Of a DNA stretch of 9,207 nucleotides, positions 1 to 6,379 are shown piece by piece. Position numbers and translations under genes: made by a program. Under the pieces are notes generated by a model. It made no database searches, was not told where the DNA came from, and worked only from the letters and a program-made list of their open reading frames with translations. The stretch comes from an uncultured Aquincola sp. GTDB taxonomy: Bacteria; Pseudomonadota; Gammaproteobacteria; Burkholderiales; Burkholderiaceae. Position 1 is the stretch's first letter, and the number at the start of each line of letters is the position of its first letter. The stretch covers positions 1 to 9,207 of the forward strand of contig CAKZXL010000656.1 in NCBI GenBank assembly GCA_937883885.1, given 5' to 3'.

Positions 1-65
1 ATCTGCGCGTCTTCTTCGGCGCTGGGGAAATTGCGGGCCGTCAGGTCCTGGCGCTTGGTGTCCAT
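1..65 (-). CDS. N-terminal fragment of an unrecognised protein (runs off left edge)
   Basis: Reading the minus strand from an ATG at 65-63 gives 21 complete codons, beginning MDTKRQDLTARNFPSAEEDA, before the window ends. The peptide is hydrophilic, has no signal peptide or membrane segment, and I do not recognise the family. The gene would be transcribed away from the dehydrogenase at 170-1170, so the roughly 100 bp between them would hold both promoters. Against the call, no good Shine-Dalgarno precedes this ATG (the upstream minus-strand bases read TTTCAACGACCACGC), and the reading frame stays open further upstream, though I saw no better start codon there. It could be a real start or a chance ORF. 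Confidence 0.4.
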   Translation of the reverse strand, partial: MDTKRQDLTARNFPSAEEDAQ

Positions 66-154
66 GCGTGGTCGTTGAAAGTCGATGCGGGAGCTTAACG
101 CCGCAAGCAAGACAGCCGCCCGGCTTATGCTGCGCCCCTTCTTGTCGAGGCAGT

Positions 155-159
155 AGGAG
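155..159 (+). promoter_or_regulatory. Shine-Dalgarno AGGAG for the dehydrogenase start at 170
   Basis: AGGAG lies ten bases before ATG 170. No comparable site precedes the in-frame ATG at 229, where the upstream bases are GCGCCAGTGCCGAC. This is the main reason to place the ancestral start at 170 rather than 229. Confidence 0.6.
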
Positions 160-169
160 CGGGTTTCAG

Positions 170-217
170 ATGGCCAGGATGACGATGGCGCAGGCGGTGC
201 ACCTGGGCGCGCAGGCG
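170..217 (+). other. Displaced N-terminal segment of the dehydrogenase, out of frame with its body
   Basis: From ATG 170 this frame reads MARMTMAQAVHLGAQA, which resembles the first helix of Ldh_2 enzymes. It is preceded by a good Shine-Dalgarno, AGGAG at 155-159, ten bases upstream. The frame then departs from the family, while the frame one base earlier picks up with RAGASADMARATAEAL. Joining the two needs a shift of -1, equivalent to a loss of 3n+1 bases (or gain of 3n+2). Several residues normally found between these two segments also appear to be absent, which favours a deletion over programmed frameshifting. I see no classical slippery heptamer here. Confidence 0.6.
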
Positions 218-228
218 CCAGTGCCGAC

Positions 229-1170
229 ATGGCGCGCGCCACGGCCGAGGCCCTGGTGCTGGCCGATGCGCAAGGGCTGGCTTCGCACGGCCTGTCGCGG
301 GTGCCCCAATACGCCGGCCACCTGCGCGTCGGCCGCGTGGAAGGTGCGGCCCGCCCCACGGTGCATGCGCTGCGCGGCGCCGCGGTGGTGGTGAACGCGC
401 ATGACGGCCTGGCCTTCGAGGCCTGCACGCTGGCCGTGCAGGAAGCCATCGCGCGGGCCGCCAGCCACGGCGTGGCCTGCGCCGGCGTGGTCAACAGCCA
501 CCATGGCGGCGTGATGGTCGACCACCTGCGCGCGGTGGCCGCGGCCGGCATGGTGGGCCTGGCCTTCGCCAATGCGCCGGCGGCCATGCCGGCGGCCGGT
601 GGCCGCCACCCGGTGTTCGGCACCAACCCGATCGCCGCCATCTTCCCGCGCCGGCCGGGCGCGGGCGATCCGCTGATGATCGACCTCAGCCTGAGCGAGG
701 TGGCCCGCGGCAAGCTGATGATGGCCGCCAAGGAAGGCCGCAGCATCCCGCTGGGCTGGGCGCTGGACGTGGACGGCCAGCCCACCACCGACCCGGCCCG
801 CGGCATGGAAGGCTCCATGCTGCCGCTGGGCGCGGCCAGCAGCCCCAAGGGCGCGATGCTGGCGCTGATGATCGAGCTGCTCAGCAGCGCCGTCATCGGC
901 GCGCACTTCAGCTTCGAGGCCGACACCTTCTTCGTCGACGAGGGCAACAAGCCGCGCATCGGCCAGGCCTTCATCGTCATCGACCCCGGCGCGCTGGCCG
1001 GCAGCGGCAGCTACCTGGAGCGGGTGGAAGTGCTGGTGGCCGAGATGCTGCGCGACGACGGCGTGCGCCTGCCCGGCGCCCGCCGAGAAGCCCTGCGCCG
1101 CGCCGCCGAGCAGCACGGCATCGAGGTGCCGGACGGGTTGGTGGCGGTGCTGCGGGGTGAGCTTGTCTAG
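229..1170 (+). CDS. Malate/L-lactate dehydrogenase family oxidoreductase (Ldh_2/YlbC type), N-terminus frameshifted
   Basis: A cytoplasmic NAD(P)-dependent oxidoreductase of the Ldh_2 family, which includes malate, L-lactate, sulfolactate and delta1-piperideine-2-carboxylate reductases; the substrate cannot be fixed from sequence. Numbering from the ATG at 229 (313 aa), family marks are SHGLSR near residues 19-24, NSHHGG at 89-94 with the conserved histidines, GGRHPVFGTNP near 124-133, DLSLSEVARGK at 152-162, and GWALDVDGQPTTDP at 176-189. The family is usually about 330-350 aa, so this start is too short. In the same frame upstream, codons 208-228 still read RAGASAD, a typical N-terminal helix, but no start codon is present before a TAG at 154-156. 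The true start appears to be ATG 170 in another frame (see 170-217). The stop codon overlaps moeB's stop on the other strand. It may be a pseudogene, a truncated but folded enzyme, or a sequencing error. Confidence 0.85.
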   Translation: MARATAEALVLADAQGLASHGLSRVPQYAGHLRVGRVEGAARPTVHALRGAAVVVNAHDGLAFEACTLAVQEAIARAASHGVACAGVVNSHHGGVMVDHLRAVAAAGMVGLAFANAPAAMPAAGGRHPVFGTNPIAAIFPRRPGAGDPLMIDLSLSEVARGKLMMAAKEGRSIPLGWALDVDGQPTTDPARGMEGSMLPLGAASSPKGAMLALMIELLSSAVIGAHFSFEADTFFVDEGNKPRIGQAFIVIDPGALAGSGSYLERVEVLVAEMLRDDGVRLPGARREALRRAAEQHGIEVPDGLVAVLRGELV

Positions 1171-1937
1171 ACAGCCTGCCCCGATTCGCGGCCCTGGCCG
1201 CACACACTGCAGCCAGCCTGCCGGCCAACGCGGATCTCGCTCCACTCCATGCGCCGCGCGTCCAGCATCTGCAGCCGGCCGGCCAGCGAGGTGCCGATGC
1301 CGACCAGCAGCTTGAGCGCCTCGGCCGCCTGCAGGCTGCCGATGATGCCCACCAGCGGCGCGAACACGCCCATGGTGGCGCAGCGCACTTCCTCGGGCGG
1401 TGATTCGGGCGGAAACACGCAGGCGTAGCAGGGCGCCTCGGGGCGGCGCGGGTCCACCACCGTCAGCTGCCCGTCGAAGCCGATGGCCGCGCCGGCCACC
1501 AGCGGCTTGCGGTGGGCCACGCAGGCCGCATTCACCGCCTGCCGGGTGGCGAAGTTGTCGCTGCAGTCCAGCACCACGTCGGCCTCGGCCACCAGGGCCG
1601 ACAGCTGCGCCGGCCCGGCGCGCTGCAGCACGGGGCGCACCTGCACCTCGGGGTTGATGCGGCCCATCGCCTCGGCCGCGGAGGCCGCCTTGGGCATGCC
1701 CACGCGGGCCATGTCGTGCACGATCTGCCGCTGCAGGTTGGTCAGGTCCACGGTGTCGTCGTCCACCACCGTGATGCGGCCCACGCCCGCGGTGGCCAGG
1801 TACAGCAGCAGCGGCGAGCCCAGCCCGCCCGCACCCACCACCAGCGCATGCGCCTGCAGCAGCCGCTGCTGGCCTTCGATGCCGATGTCGTCCAACAGGA
1901 TGTGCCGCGAGTAGCGCAGCAGCTGGTCGTCGTTCAT
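1167..1937 (-). CDS. moeB: MoeB/ThiF-family adenylyltransferase (E1-like, sulfur-carrier activating)
   Basis: A 256-aa E1-like enzyme that would adenylate the C-terminal glycine of a ThiS- or MoaD-type sulfur carrier, for thiamine or molybdopterin synthesis, in the cytoplasm. The start is ATG 1937-1935, giving MNDDQLLRYSRHILL, the usual MoeB/ThiF opening with its conserved arginines. The nucleotide-binding loop GAGGLGS is at residues 35-41, followed by the acidic DDDTVDLTNLQRQ segment near 59-71, and DCSDN at 124-128 with the catalytic-type aspartate. Two zinc-binding pairs are present, CYAC (C170, C173) and CSVC (C243, C246). A further cysteine, C186, precedes the conserved GIIGSLQAAEALKLL segment near 197-211. 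There is no C-terminal rhodanese domain, so it is the short MoeB/ThiF form; sequence alone does not decide between moeB, thiF and hesA. It follows ctpA on the same strand but a terminator intervenes, and no clear Shine-Dalgarno is seen. Confidence 0.9.
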   Translation of the reverse strand: MNDDQLLRYSRHILLDDIGIEGQQRLLQAHALVVGAGGLGSPLLLYLATAGVGRITVVDDDTVDLTNLQRQIVHDMARVGMPKAASAAEAMGRINPEVQVRPVLQRAGPAQLSALVAEADVVLDCSDNFATRQAVNAACVAHRKPLVAGAAIGFDGQLTVVDPRRPEAPCYACVFPPESPPEEVRCATMGVFAPLVGIIGSLQAAEALKLLVGIGTSLAGRLQMLDARRMEWSEIRVGRQAGCSVCGQGRESGQAV

Positions 1938-1961
1938 GCGGTCAGCATAGCGGCGGACAAG

Positions 1962-1986
1962 AAAAAGCCCGCCGGGTGGCGGGCTT
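1962..1986 (-). terminator. Rho-independent terminator downstream of ctpA
   Basis: Read on the minus strand, a perfect 9-bp stem, AAGCCCGCC paired with GGCGGGCTT around an ACCC loop (1965-1986), runs into a T tract at 1966-1962. It begins 19 bases after the ctpA stop and ends 24 bases before the moeB start codon. The stem is GC-rich, which fits efficient intrinsic termination. On the plus strand there is no T tract after the stem. Confidence 0.85.
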
Positions 1987-2005
1987 CTGGCGGATGTGGC
2001 GCGGA

Positions 2006-3442
2006 TCAGTTGTTGGTCGTCTCGGCCGCTTCGGCCTTGCGCTCGACCACGCTCTTGCTGACGACCACCGACTTGCCCTTGAGCTGGTTCAGCGCCTGCT
2101 CCAGCGGGAAGTCTTCCGGCGAGCCGAACTCGGGCAGCGGCTTGGGGCCGTCCTTGCTCTTGGCCAGCTGTTCTTCCAGCTTCTTGCGGGCTTCCTCGCG
2201 GGCCTTTTCGCGGGCTTCGTCCTTCTTCTCGTCGGTGCCGGTCAGGTGCTTGTCCAGGTCGGCCTCGCGCATGCGTAGCGCGGCGAACACGTTGCCTTCG
2301 GCGGTTTCGTCCAGCCACACGTCGGGCACGATGCCACGCGCCTGGATGGACTTGCCGCTGGGCGTGTAGTAGCGGGCGGTGGTGATCTTGAGGGCGGTGT
2401 CGGCGGTCAGCGGGCGCACGGTCTGCACCGAGCCCTTGCCGAAGGTCTGCGCGCCCATCACCGTGGCGCGCTTGTGGTCCTGCAGCGCGCCGGCCACGAT
2501 CTCGCTGGCCGAGGCCGAGCCTTCGTTCACCAGCACCACCAGCGGCACCTTCTTGACGGCATCGGGCACGCGGCGCAGCGGGTCGGTGCCGCCACGGCGC
2601 ATGTAGAAGTCGGGCGAGGCCTTGAAGGTGGCCTTCGATTCGGGCAGCTGGCCGTTGGTGCTCACCACCACTGCGTCGTTCGGCAGGAAGGCCGCCGACA
2701 CCGCGATGGCGCCTTCCAGCAGGCCGCCCGGGTCGTTGCGCAGGTCGAGCACCAGGCCCTTGAGGTTGGGGTCCTGCTTGTACAGCTCTTCCAGCTTCCT
2801 GGCGAAGTCCTCGACCGTGCGGTCCTGGAACTGGCTCACGCGCAGCCAGGCGTAGCCGGGCTCCACCACCTTGGCGCGCACGCTTTGCACGCGGATTTCT
2901 TCGCGGGTGATGCTGACCGGGAAGGTGCGGCCCTCGGACTTGCGGAACACCGTCAACACCACCTTGGTGCTGGGTTCGCCGCGCATCTTCTTGACGGCCT
3001 GGTCCATCGTCAGGCCCTTGACGGCCGTGTCGTCGATCTTGGTGACCAGGTCGCCGGCCTTCAGACCCGCGCGGAAGGCGGGCGAGCCTTCAATCGGCGA
3101 GACCACCTTGACCAGACCGTCTTCCATGCCGATTTCGATACCGACGCCGACGAAACGGCCGCTGGTGCCTTCGCGGAATTCCTTGAAGGTTTTCTTGTCG
3201 AAATACTGGCTGTGCGGATCGAGCCCCGACACCATGCCGGAAATGGCGTTGCCGATGAGCTTTTTCTCATCCACCGGCTCGACGTAATCGCTCTTGACCA
3301 TGCCGAAGACAGCCGCCAGCTGCTGCAGTTCTTCGAGCGGTAGCGGTGTGTTGCGGGCGAACGCCTGCAATTGCATCGTGGTCAATGCACCGGCGACGGC
3401 ACCGATGGCCACCAGACCGGCAACTTTGAGTTTGGACCCCAT
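2006..3442 (-). CDS. ctpA: Carboxyl-terminal processing protease, S41 family with PDZ domain (CtpA)
   Basis: A 478-aa periplasmic serine protease of the CtpA/Prc family, which trims or degrades exported proteins from their C-termini. The start ATG 3442-3440 gives a lysine-containing N-terminus followed by a hydrophobic stretch at about residues 7-29, a signal peptide or membrane anchor. The PDZ domain spans about 95-180 (GRFVGVGIEI, then the FRAGLKAGDLV segment). The peptidase core spans about 190-370. The Ser-Lys dyad is visible: S311 in SASASE and K336 in TFGKGSVQ, with D322 at the position of the Prc aspartate. After the core, residues about 390-433 are highly charged and probably helical, and the tail is lysine- and glutamate-rich. 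Starting further upstream would put residues before the signal sequence that do not suit export. Only a weak Shine-Dalgarno (GGGGTG) precedes the ATG. Its terminator lies at 1962-1986. The family assignment is secure; the substrates are unknown. Confidence 0.95.
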   Translation of the reverse strand: MGSKLKVAGLVAIGAVAGALTTMQLQAFARNTPLPLEELQQLAAVFGMVKSDYVEPVDEKKLIGNAISGMVSGLDPHSQYFDKKTFKEFREGTSGRFVGVGIEIGMEDGLVKVVSPIEGSPAFRAGLKAGDLVTKIDDTAVKGLTMDQAVKKMRGEPSTKVVLTVFRKSEGRTFPVSITREEIRVQSVRAKVVEPGYAWLRVSQFQDRTVEDFARKLEELYKQDPNLKGLVLDLRNDPGGLLEGAIAVSAAFLPNDAVVVSTNGQLPESKATFKASPDFYMRRGGTDPLRRVPDAVKKVPLVVLVNEGSASASEIVAGALQDHKRATVMGAQTFGKGSVQTVRPLTADTALKITTARYYTPSGKSIQARGIVPDVWLDETAEGNVFAALRMREADLDKHLTGTDEKKDEAREKAREEARKKLEEQLAKSKDGPKPLPEFGSPEDFPLEQALNQLKGKSVVVSKSVVERKAEAAETTNN

Positions 3443-3480
3443 GAACGGCACCCCGCAGCAAGCAAAAAATACCCGAAACC

Positions 3481-3486
3481 AGTATA
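3481..3486 (-). promoter_or_regulatory. Possible -10 element for ctpA
   Basis: In the 73-bp gap between the fbpC stop and the ctpA start, the minus strand carries TATACT, a near-consensus -10 hexamer, 38 bases before the ctpA ATG. The surrounding bases are more AT-rich than the rest of the window. No convincing -35 hexamer lies 16-18 bases upstream, so this is only suggestive. It would let ctpA be transcribed independently of fbpC. Confidence 0.3.
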
Positions 3487-3515
3487 CGGCTGGCCCCTTC
3501 GGGGGATTGAGTGAA

Positions 3516-4649
3516 CTAGGGCAAAGTTGCCTTCTCACTCAGGGCTTTGGACTGCGCGGCGGGCGCGGAGTTCGGTGAGGGAATGCGTTCGAATGTGACG
3601 ATGTGATCCACCTCCGCGCGGATGCCGATCCATTCACCCACCGCATGGTCGTGGTGGCTGGGCACATGGGCCAGCACCTGCTCGCCGGTGGGCAGGCGCA
3701 GCGTGTACAGAAATTCGGAGCCGCGGAAGGCCTTGCGTTCGATGCAGGCGCGGGTGGGCGCGTCGTCGTCGTGCACGATGTCGTCGGCCCGCAGCAGCAC
3801 GTCGCATTCGCCGCCCGGGTAGGCGTCGGGCAGCAGGCAGCCGGCGCTGTCGCGCAGCTCGCCCAGCGGCGTGCGCACGAACGGCCCGCGCGGCGCGGCT
3901 TCGATGCGGCCGGGCACGAACACGCCATGCCCGATGAAGTCGGCCACGAATCGGGTGGCCGGCCGGTGGTACAGGGTGTAGGCGTCGTCCCATTGCTCGA
4001 GCTTGCCGCCCTGCATCACGCCGATCACGTCGCCCAGCGCAAACGCCTCCATCTGGTCGTGGGTGACGAACAGCGCCGTGGTGCGCGTGCGCTGCAGGAT
4101 GGCGCGCACGTCCTGCGCCAGCCGGCCGCGCAGGTCGACGTCGAGGCTGGAAAACGGCTCGTCCAGCAGCAGCAGCCGTGGATGCGGCGCCAGCGCCCGG
4201 GCCAGCGCGATGCGCTGCTGCTGCCCGCCCGACAGCTGGTGCGGCGCCCGTTCGGCCACGTGCGACAGGCCCACCAATTCCAGCATGTCGGCCACCCGCG
4301 CCTCGCGCTCGGCGCGCGGCAGGTGGCGGATGCCGAAGGCCACGTTCTTCGCGATCGTCAGGTGCGGAAACAGCGCGTAGTCCTGGAACACCATGCCGAT
4401 GCGCCGGTGTTCGGGCGCCAGGTGGCGGCCGTCGCCCGAGAGCAGCTCGCCGTCCATCACGATGCGGCCGCCGGCCAGCGGCTCCAGCCCGGCCACGGCG
4501 CGCAGCGCCGAGGTCTTGCCGCAGCCCGAAGGCCCGATCAGCACGCCGATCTGCCCGGGCCGCAGGCCCATCGACACCTGGTCCACCGCGGGGCGCTGGG
4601 CGGCGCTGCCGGGGTAGCGCACGCTGATCTGGTCGAGTTGCAGGAACAT
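3516..4649 (-). CDS. fbpC: Ferric-iron ABC transporter ATP-binding protein (FbpC-like)
   Basis: A 377-aa ATPase subunit of the CUT/Fbp class, which powers import from the cytoplasmic face of the inner membrane. All ABC motifs are intact: Walker A GPSGCGKT (39-46), Q-loop Q89 in VFQD, signature LSGGQQQR (139-146), Walker B LLLLDEP (159-165), D-loop SSLD (167-170) and H-loop H197. The segment FVADFIGHGVFVPG (234-247) and a C-terminal TOBE-like domain (about 245-355) resemble FbpC more than PotA or CysA. Start ATG 4649-4647 has a short AGG about six bases upstream. It is divergent from the permease at 4735, so the two subunits are not in one transcript but share an 85-bp promoter region. A thiamine, phosphonate or polyamine importer is a less likely alternative; the iron call leans on the permease and on the Fur-like site. 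Confidence 0.85.
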   Translation of the reverse strand: MFLQLDQISVRYPGSAAQRPAVDQVSMGLRPGQIGVLIGPSGCGKTSALRAVAGLEPLAGGRIVMDGELLSGDGRHLAPEHRRIGMVFQDYALFPHLTIAKNVAFGIRHLPRAEREARVADMLELVGLSHVAERAPHQLSGGQQQRIALARALAPHPRLLLLDEPFSSLDVDLRGRLAQDVRAILQRTRTTALFVTHDQMEAFALGDVIGVMQGGKLEQWDDAYTLYHRPATRFVADFIGHGVFVPGRIEAAPRGPFVRTPLGELRDSAGCLLPDAYPGGECDVLLRADDIVHDDDAPTRACIERKAFRGSEFLYTLRLPTGEQVLAHVPSHHDHAVGEWIGIRAEVDHIVTFERIPSPNSAPAAQSKALSEKATLP

Positions 4650-4654
4650 GCACC

Positions 4655-4660
4655 TATGAT
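4655..4660 (+). promoter_or_regulatory. Possible -10 element for fbpB
   Basis: TATGAT matches five of six positions of the sigma-70 -10 consensus and lies about 75 bases before the fbpB start. A transcript starting near 4667 would place the candidate Fur box just downstream of the start point, a position where bound repressor blocks transcription. I see no good -35 hexamer at normal spacing. The minus strand of almost the same bases reads TATCAT and could serve fbpC, but that would leave practically no leader before the fbpC ATG. Confidence 0.3.
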
Positions 4661-4671
4661 ATCGGCTTCAT

Positions 4672-4690
4672 GAGAATGACAAGCGTTCGC
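4672..4690. promoter_or_regulatory. Candidate Fur box between fbpC and fbpB
   Basis: GAGAATGACAAGCGTTCGC matches 13 of 19 positions of the E. coli Fur consensus GATAATGATAATCATTATC, counted by eye. It forms an imperfect inverted repeat, with TGAGAA on one side and TTCGCA on the other. It sits near the middle of the 85-bp gap between two divergent iron-transport genes, where iron-dependent repression would act on both. A good TATGAT hexamer lies just upstream at 4655-4660. Family knowledge supports Fur control of fbp-type importers; the site itself is untested. Confidence 0.5.
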
Positions 4691-4715
4691 AATGGCGTGA
4701 GCCATGGCGCGGGTT

Positions 4716-4724
4716 GGAAGAGGA
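4716..4724 (+). promoter_or_regulatory. Shine-Dalgarno deciding the fbpB start
   Basis: GGAAGAGGA sits 10 bases before ATG 4735 and 7 bases before GTG 4732. It overlaps the possible TTG start at 4714, which argues against that longer frame. The first membrane segment begins a few residues after ATG 4735, as expected for this permease family. Confidence 0.6.
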
Positions 4725-4734
4725 TGGATTCGTG

Positions 4735-6363
4735 ATGCGTCGTGGGCTTGCGCTGCTGTGCGCCTTGCTGGCACTGCCGGTGCTGGGCGTGCTGGGCTCG
4801 TGGCTGGCGTTCGACGCGGGCGCGCTGGAGATCCTGCGCCACCAGGCGCAGACGGTGCTGCCGGGTTATGCCGGCCAGTCGCTGGTGCTGGCCGTCAGCG
4901 TGGGCGTGGGCGTGGCGGTGGTGGGTGCGGCCACCGCGGCGGCCATCTGCTTGTTCGAGTTTCCGGGCCGGCGCTTTTTTGAATGGGCGCTGCTGCTGCC
5001 GCTGGCCATGCCGGCTTACGTGCTGGCTTATGCCTACACCGACTTCTTGCAGTACAGCGGCCCGGTGCAGGTGGCGCTGCGCGCCGCCACCGGCGCCGAA
5101 GGCGCGCTGTGGCCCGACGTGCGCAGCCTGTGGGGCGCGGTGATCCTGTTCGTGCTGTGCCTGTACCCCTATGTGTACCTGCTGGTGCGCACCGCGCTGG
5201 GCGAGCGCGGCGTGCACATGATGGAAGCCGCCCGCCTGCTGGGCGCCGGCCTGCGGCGCCGGGTGGTGGAAGTGGCCATTCCGCTGGCGCGCCCGGCCAT
5301 CGCGGCGGGTGTGGCGCTGGCGGTGATGGAGGTGCTGGCCGACTTCGGCGTGGGTTCGTACTTCGGGCTCACCACCTTGTCCACCGGCATCTACAAGGCC
5401 TGGCTGGTGATGTTCGACCGCATTGCCGCTGCGCAGCTGGCTTCGGTGCTGCTGCTGCTGGTGGGCCTGCTGCTGTGGTTCGAGCGGCGCGCGCAGCGCA
5501 AGCTGCGCTTTGCCGCCTCGCGCAGCGGGGCCACCCATGGTGCCGATGCACGGCCGGTGCAGCTGCACGGCCGGCGTGCCGCGCTGGCCATGGCGGTGTG
5601 TGCCACGCCGGTGCTGCTGGGCTTTGTGGTGCCGGTGGCGGTGCTGCTGCGGCTGTTGTGGATCGAGGCCACCACCTCCGAATTCGGCCTGCCGCTGGCG
5701 CGTTTTGCGCAATGGAGCCTGACCAGCTTCAAGCTGGCGGCCATCGCCGCGCTGTGCGCCGCCGCGCTGGCGCTGGCGCTGGGCTTCGTGCTGCGGCTGC
5801 ATGCGGCGCGCTCGGCCCGCGGCCGGCGCGACGGCCTGGCACTCGGCGCGCGCGTGGTGTCGCTGGGTTATGCGATGCCGGGCGCGGTGGTGGCGGTGGG
5901 CATCCTGCTGCCGGTGGGCTGGGCGCAGGCGCAGTGGCCGCAGACGGGCGTCGGGGCCCTTTTCACCGGCACGATCATGGGCCTGATCTACGCCTACCTG
6001 GTGCGCTTTTCGGCCGTGGCGCTGCAGTCGGTGGAAGCGGGGTATGCCCGGCTGCCGGCCAGCATCGACGACAGCGCGCGCATGCTGGGCGCCGGCCGCG
6101 GCCGGCTGTTCGCCGAGCTGCACCTGCCGCTGCTGCAGCGCTCGGCGCTGGCGGCGGCGCTGCTGGTGTTCGTGGACGTGATGAAGGAGCTGCCGGCCAC
6201 GCTGGTGCTGCGCCCCTTCAACAGCGACACGCTGGCCGTGGTGGCCTACAACTTCGCACGCGACGAACGGCTGGCCGAGGCCGCGCTGCCCTCGCTGGCC
6301 ATCGTGCTGGTGGGGCTGGTGCCGGTGGTGATGCTGTCGCACGCGCTGCGGCGACGCGGCTGA
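4735..6363 (+). CDS. fbpB: Ferric-iron ABC transporter permease, two fused domains (FbpB-like)
   Basis: A 542-aa inner-membrane permease with two tandem BPD_transp_1 domains and about twelve hydrophobic segments, the layout of FbpB/AfuB/SfuB ferric-iron importers. Each half carries an EAA-type loop that contacts the ATPase: EAARLLGAGLRRR at 164-176 and DSARMLGAGRGRLFAE at 446-461. The phrase DVMKELPATLVLRPFN (481-496) is characteristic of this iron-permease family. The ATG at 4735 is preceded by a strong purine-rich Shine-Dalgarno, GGAAGAGGA (4716-4724); GTG 4732 is an alternative at closer spacing. A longer frame from TTG 4714 would overlap this site and is unlikely. The partner ATPase is the divergent gene at 3516-4649. 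The gene ends 16 bp before the convergent diguanylate cyclase, with no terminator visible in the gap. No substrate-binding protein gene is adjacent. Confidence 0.88.
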   Translation: MRRGLALLCALLALPVLGVLGSWLAFDAGALEILRHQAQTVLPGYAGQSLVLAVSVGVGVAVVGAATAAAICLFEFPGRRFFEWALLLPLAMPAYVLAYAYTDFLQYSGPVQVALRAATGAEGALWPDVRSLWGAVILFVLCLYPYVYLLVRTALGERGVHMMEAARLLGAGLRRRVVEVAIPLARPAIAAGVALAVMEVLADFGVGSYFGLTTLSTGIYKAWLVMFDRIAAAQLASVLLLLVGLLLWFERRAQRKLRFAASRSGATHGADARPVQLHGRRAALAMAVCATPVLLGFVVPVAVLLRLLWIEATTSEFGLPLARFAQWSLTSFKLAAIAALCAAALALALGFVLRLHAARSARGRRDGLALGARVVSLGYAMPGAVVAVGILLPVGWAQAQWPQTGVGALFTGTIMGLIYAYLVRFSAVALQSVEAGYARLPASIDDSARMLGAGRGRLFAELHLPLLQRSALAAALLVFVDVMKELPATLVLRPFNSDTLAVVAYNFARDERLAEAALPSLAIVLVGLVPVVMLSHALRRRG

Positions 6364-6379
6364 AGACGGGACGGCCGGG

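Noticed and set aside
200..231. Programmed -1 ribosomal frameshift in the dehydrogenase
   Set aside because: No slippery heptamer or clear downstream stimulatory structure was seen, and a simple -1 shift would still leave the N-terminal helix several residues shorter than is usual in the family. A deletion or sequence error explains it better.
166..1245. A 359-codon minus-strand frame opposite the dehydrogenase
   Set aside because: No family resemblance and His/Gly/Gln-rich; the plus strand encodes clear Ldh_2 motifs over the same bases.
3492..3505. Small hairpin CCCC-TTC-GGGG between fbpC and ctpA as a terminator
   Set aside because: The stem is only about four base pairs and is not followed by a T tract on the minus strand, so it does not qualify as an intrinsic terminator.
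3603..4673. A 356-codon open frame on the plus strand opposite fbpC
   Set aside because: Composition is typical of a GC-driven shadow, and the opposite strand carries every ABC ATPase motif in order.
6364..6379. Possible terminator between fbpB and the diguanylate cyclase
   Set aside because: The gap is only 16 bases, with a short CGG/CCG pairing and no T tract on either strand.
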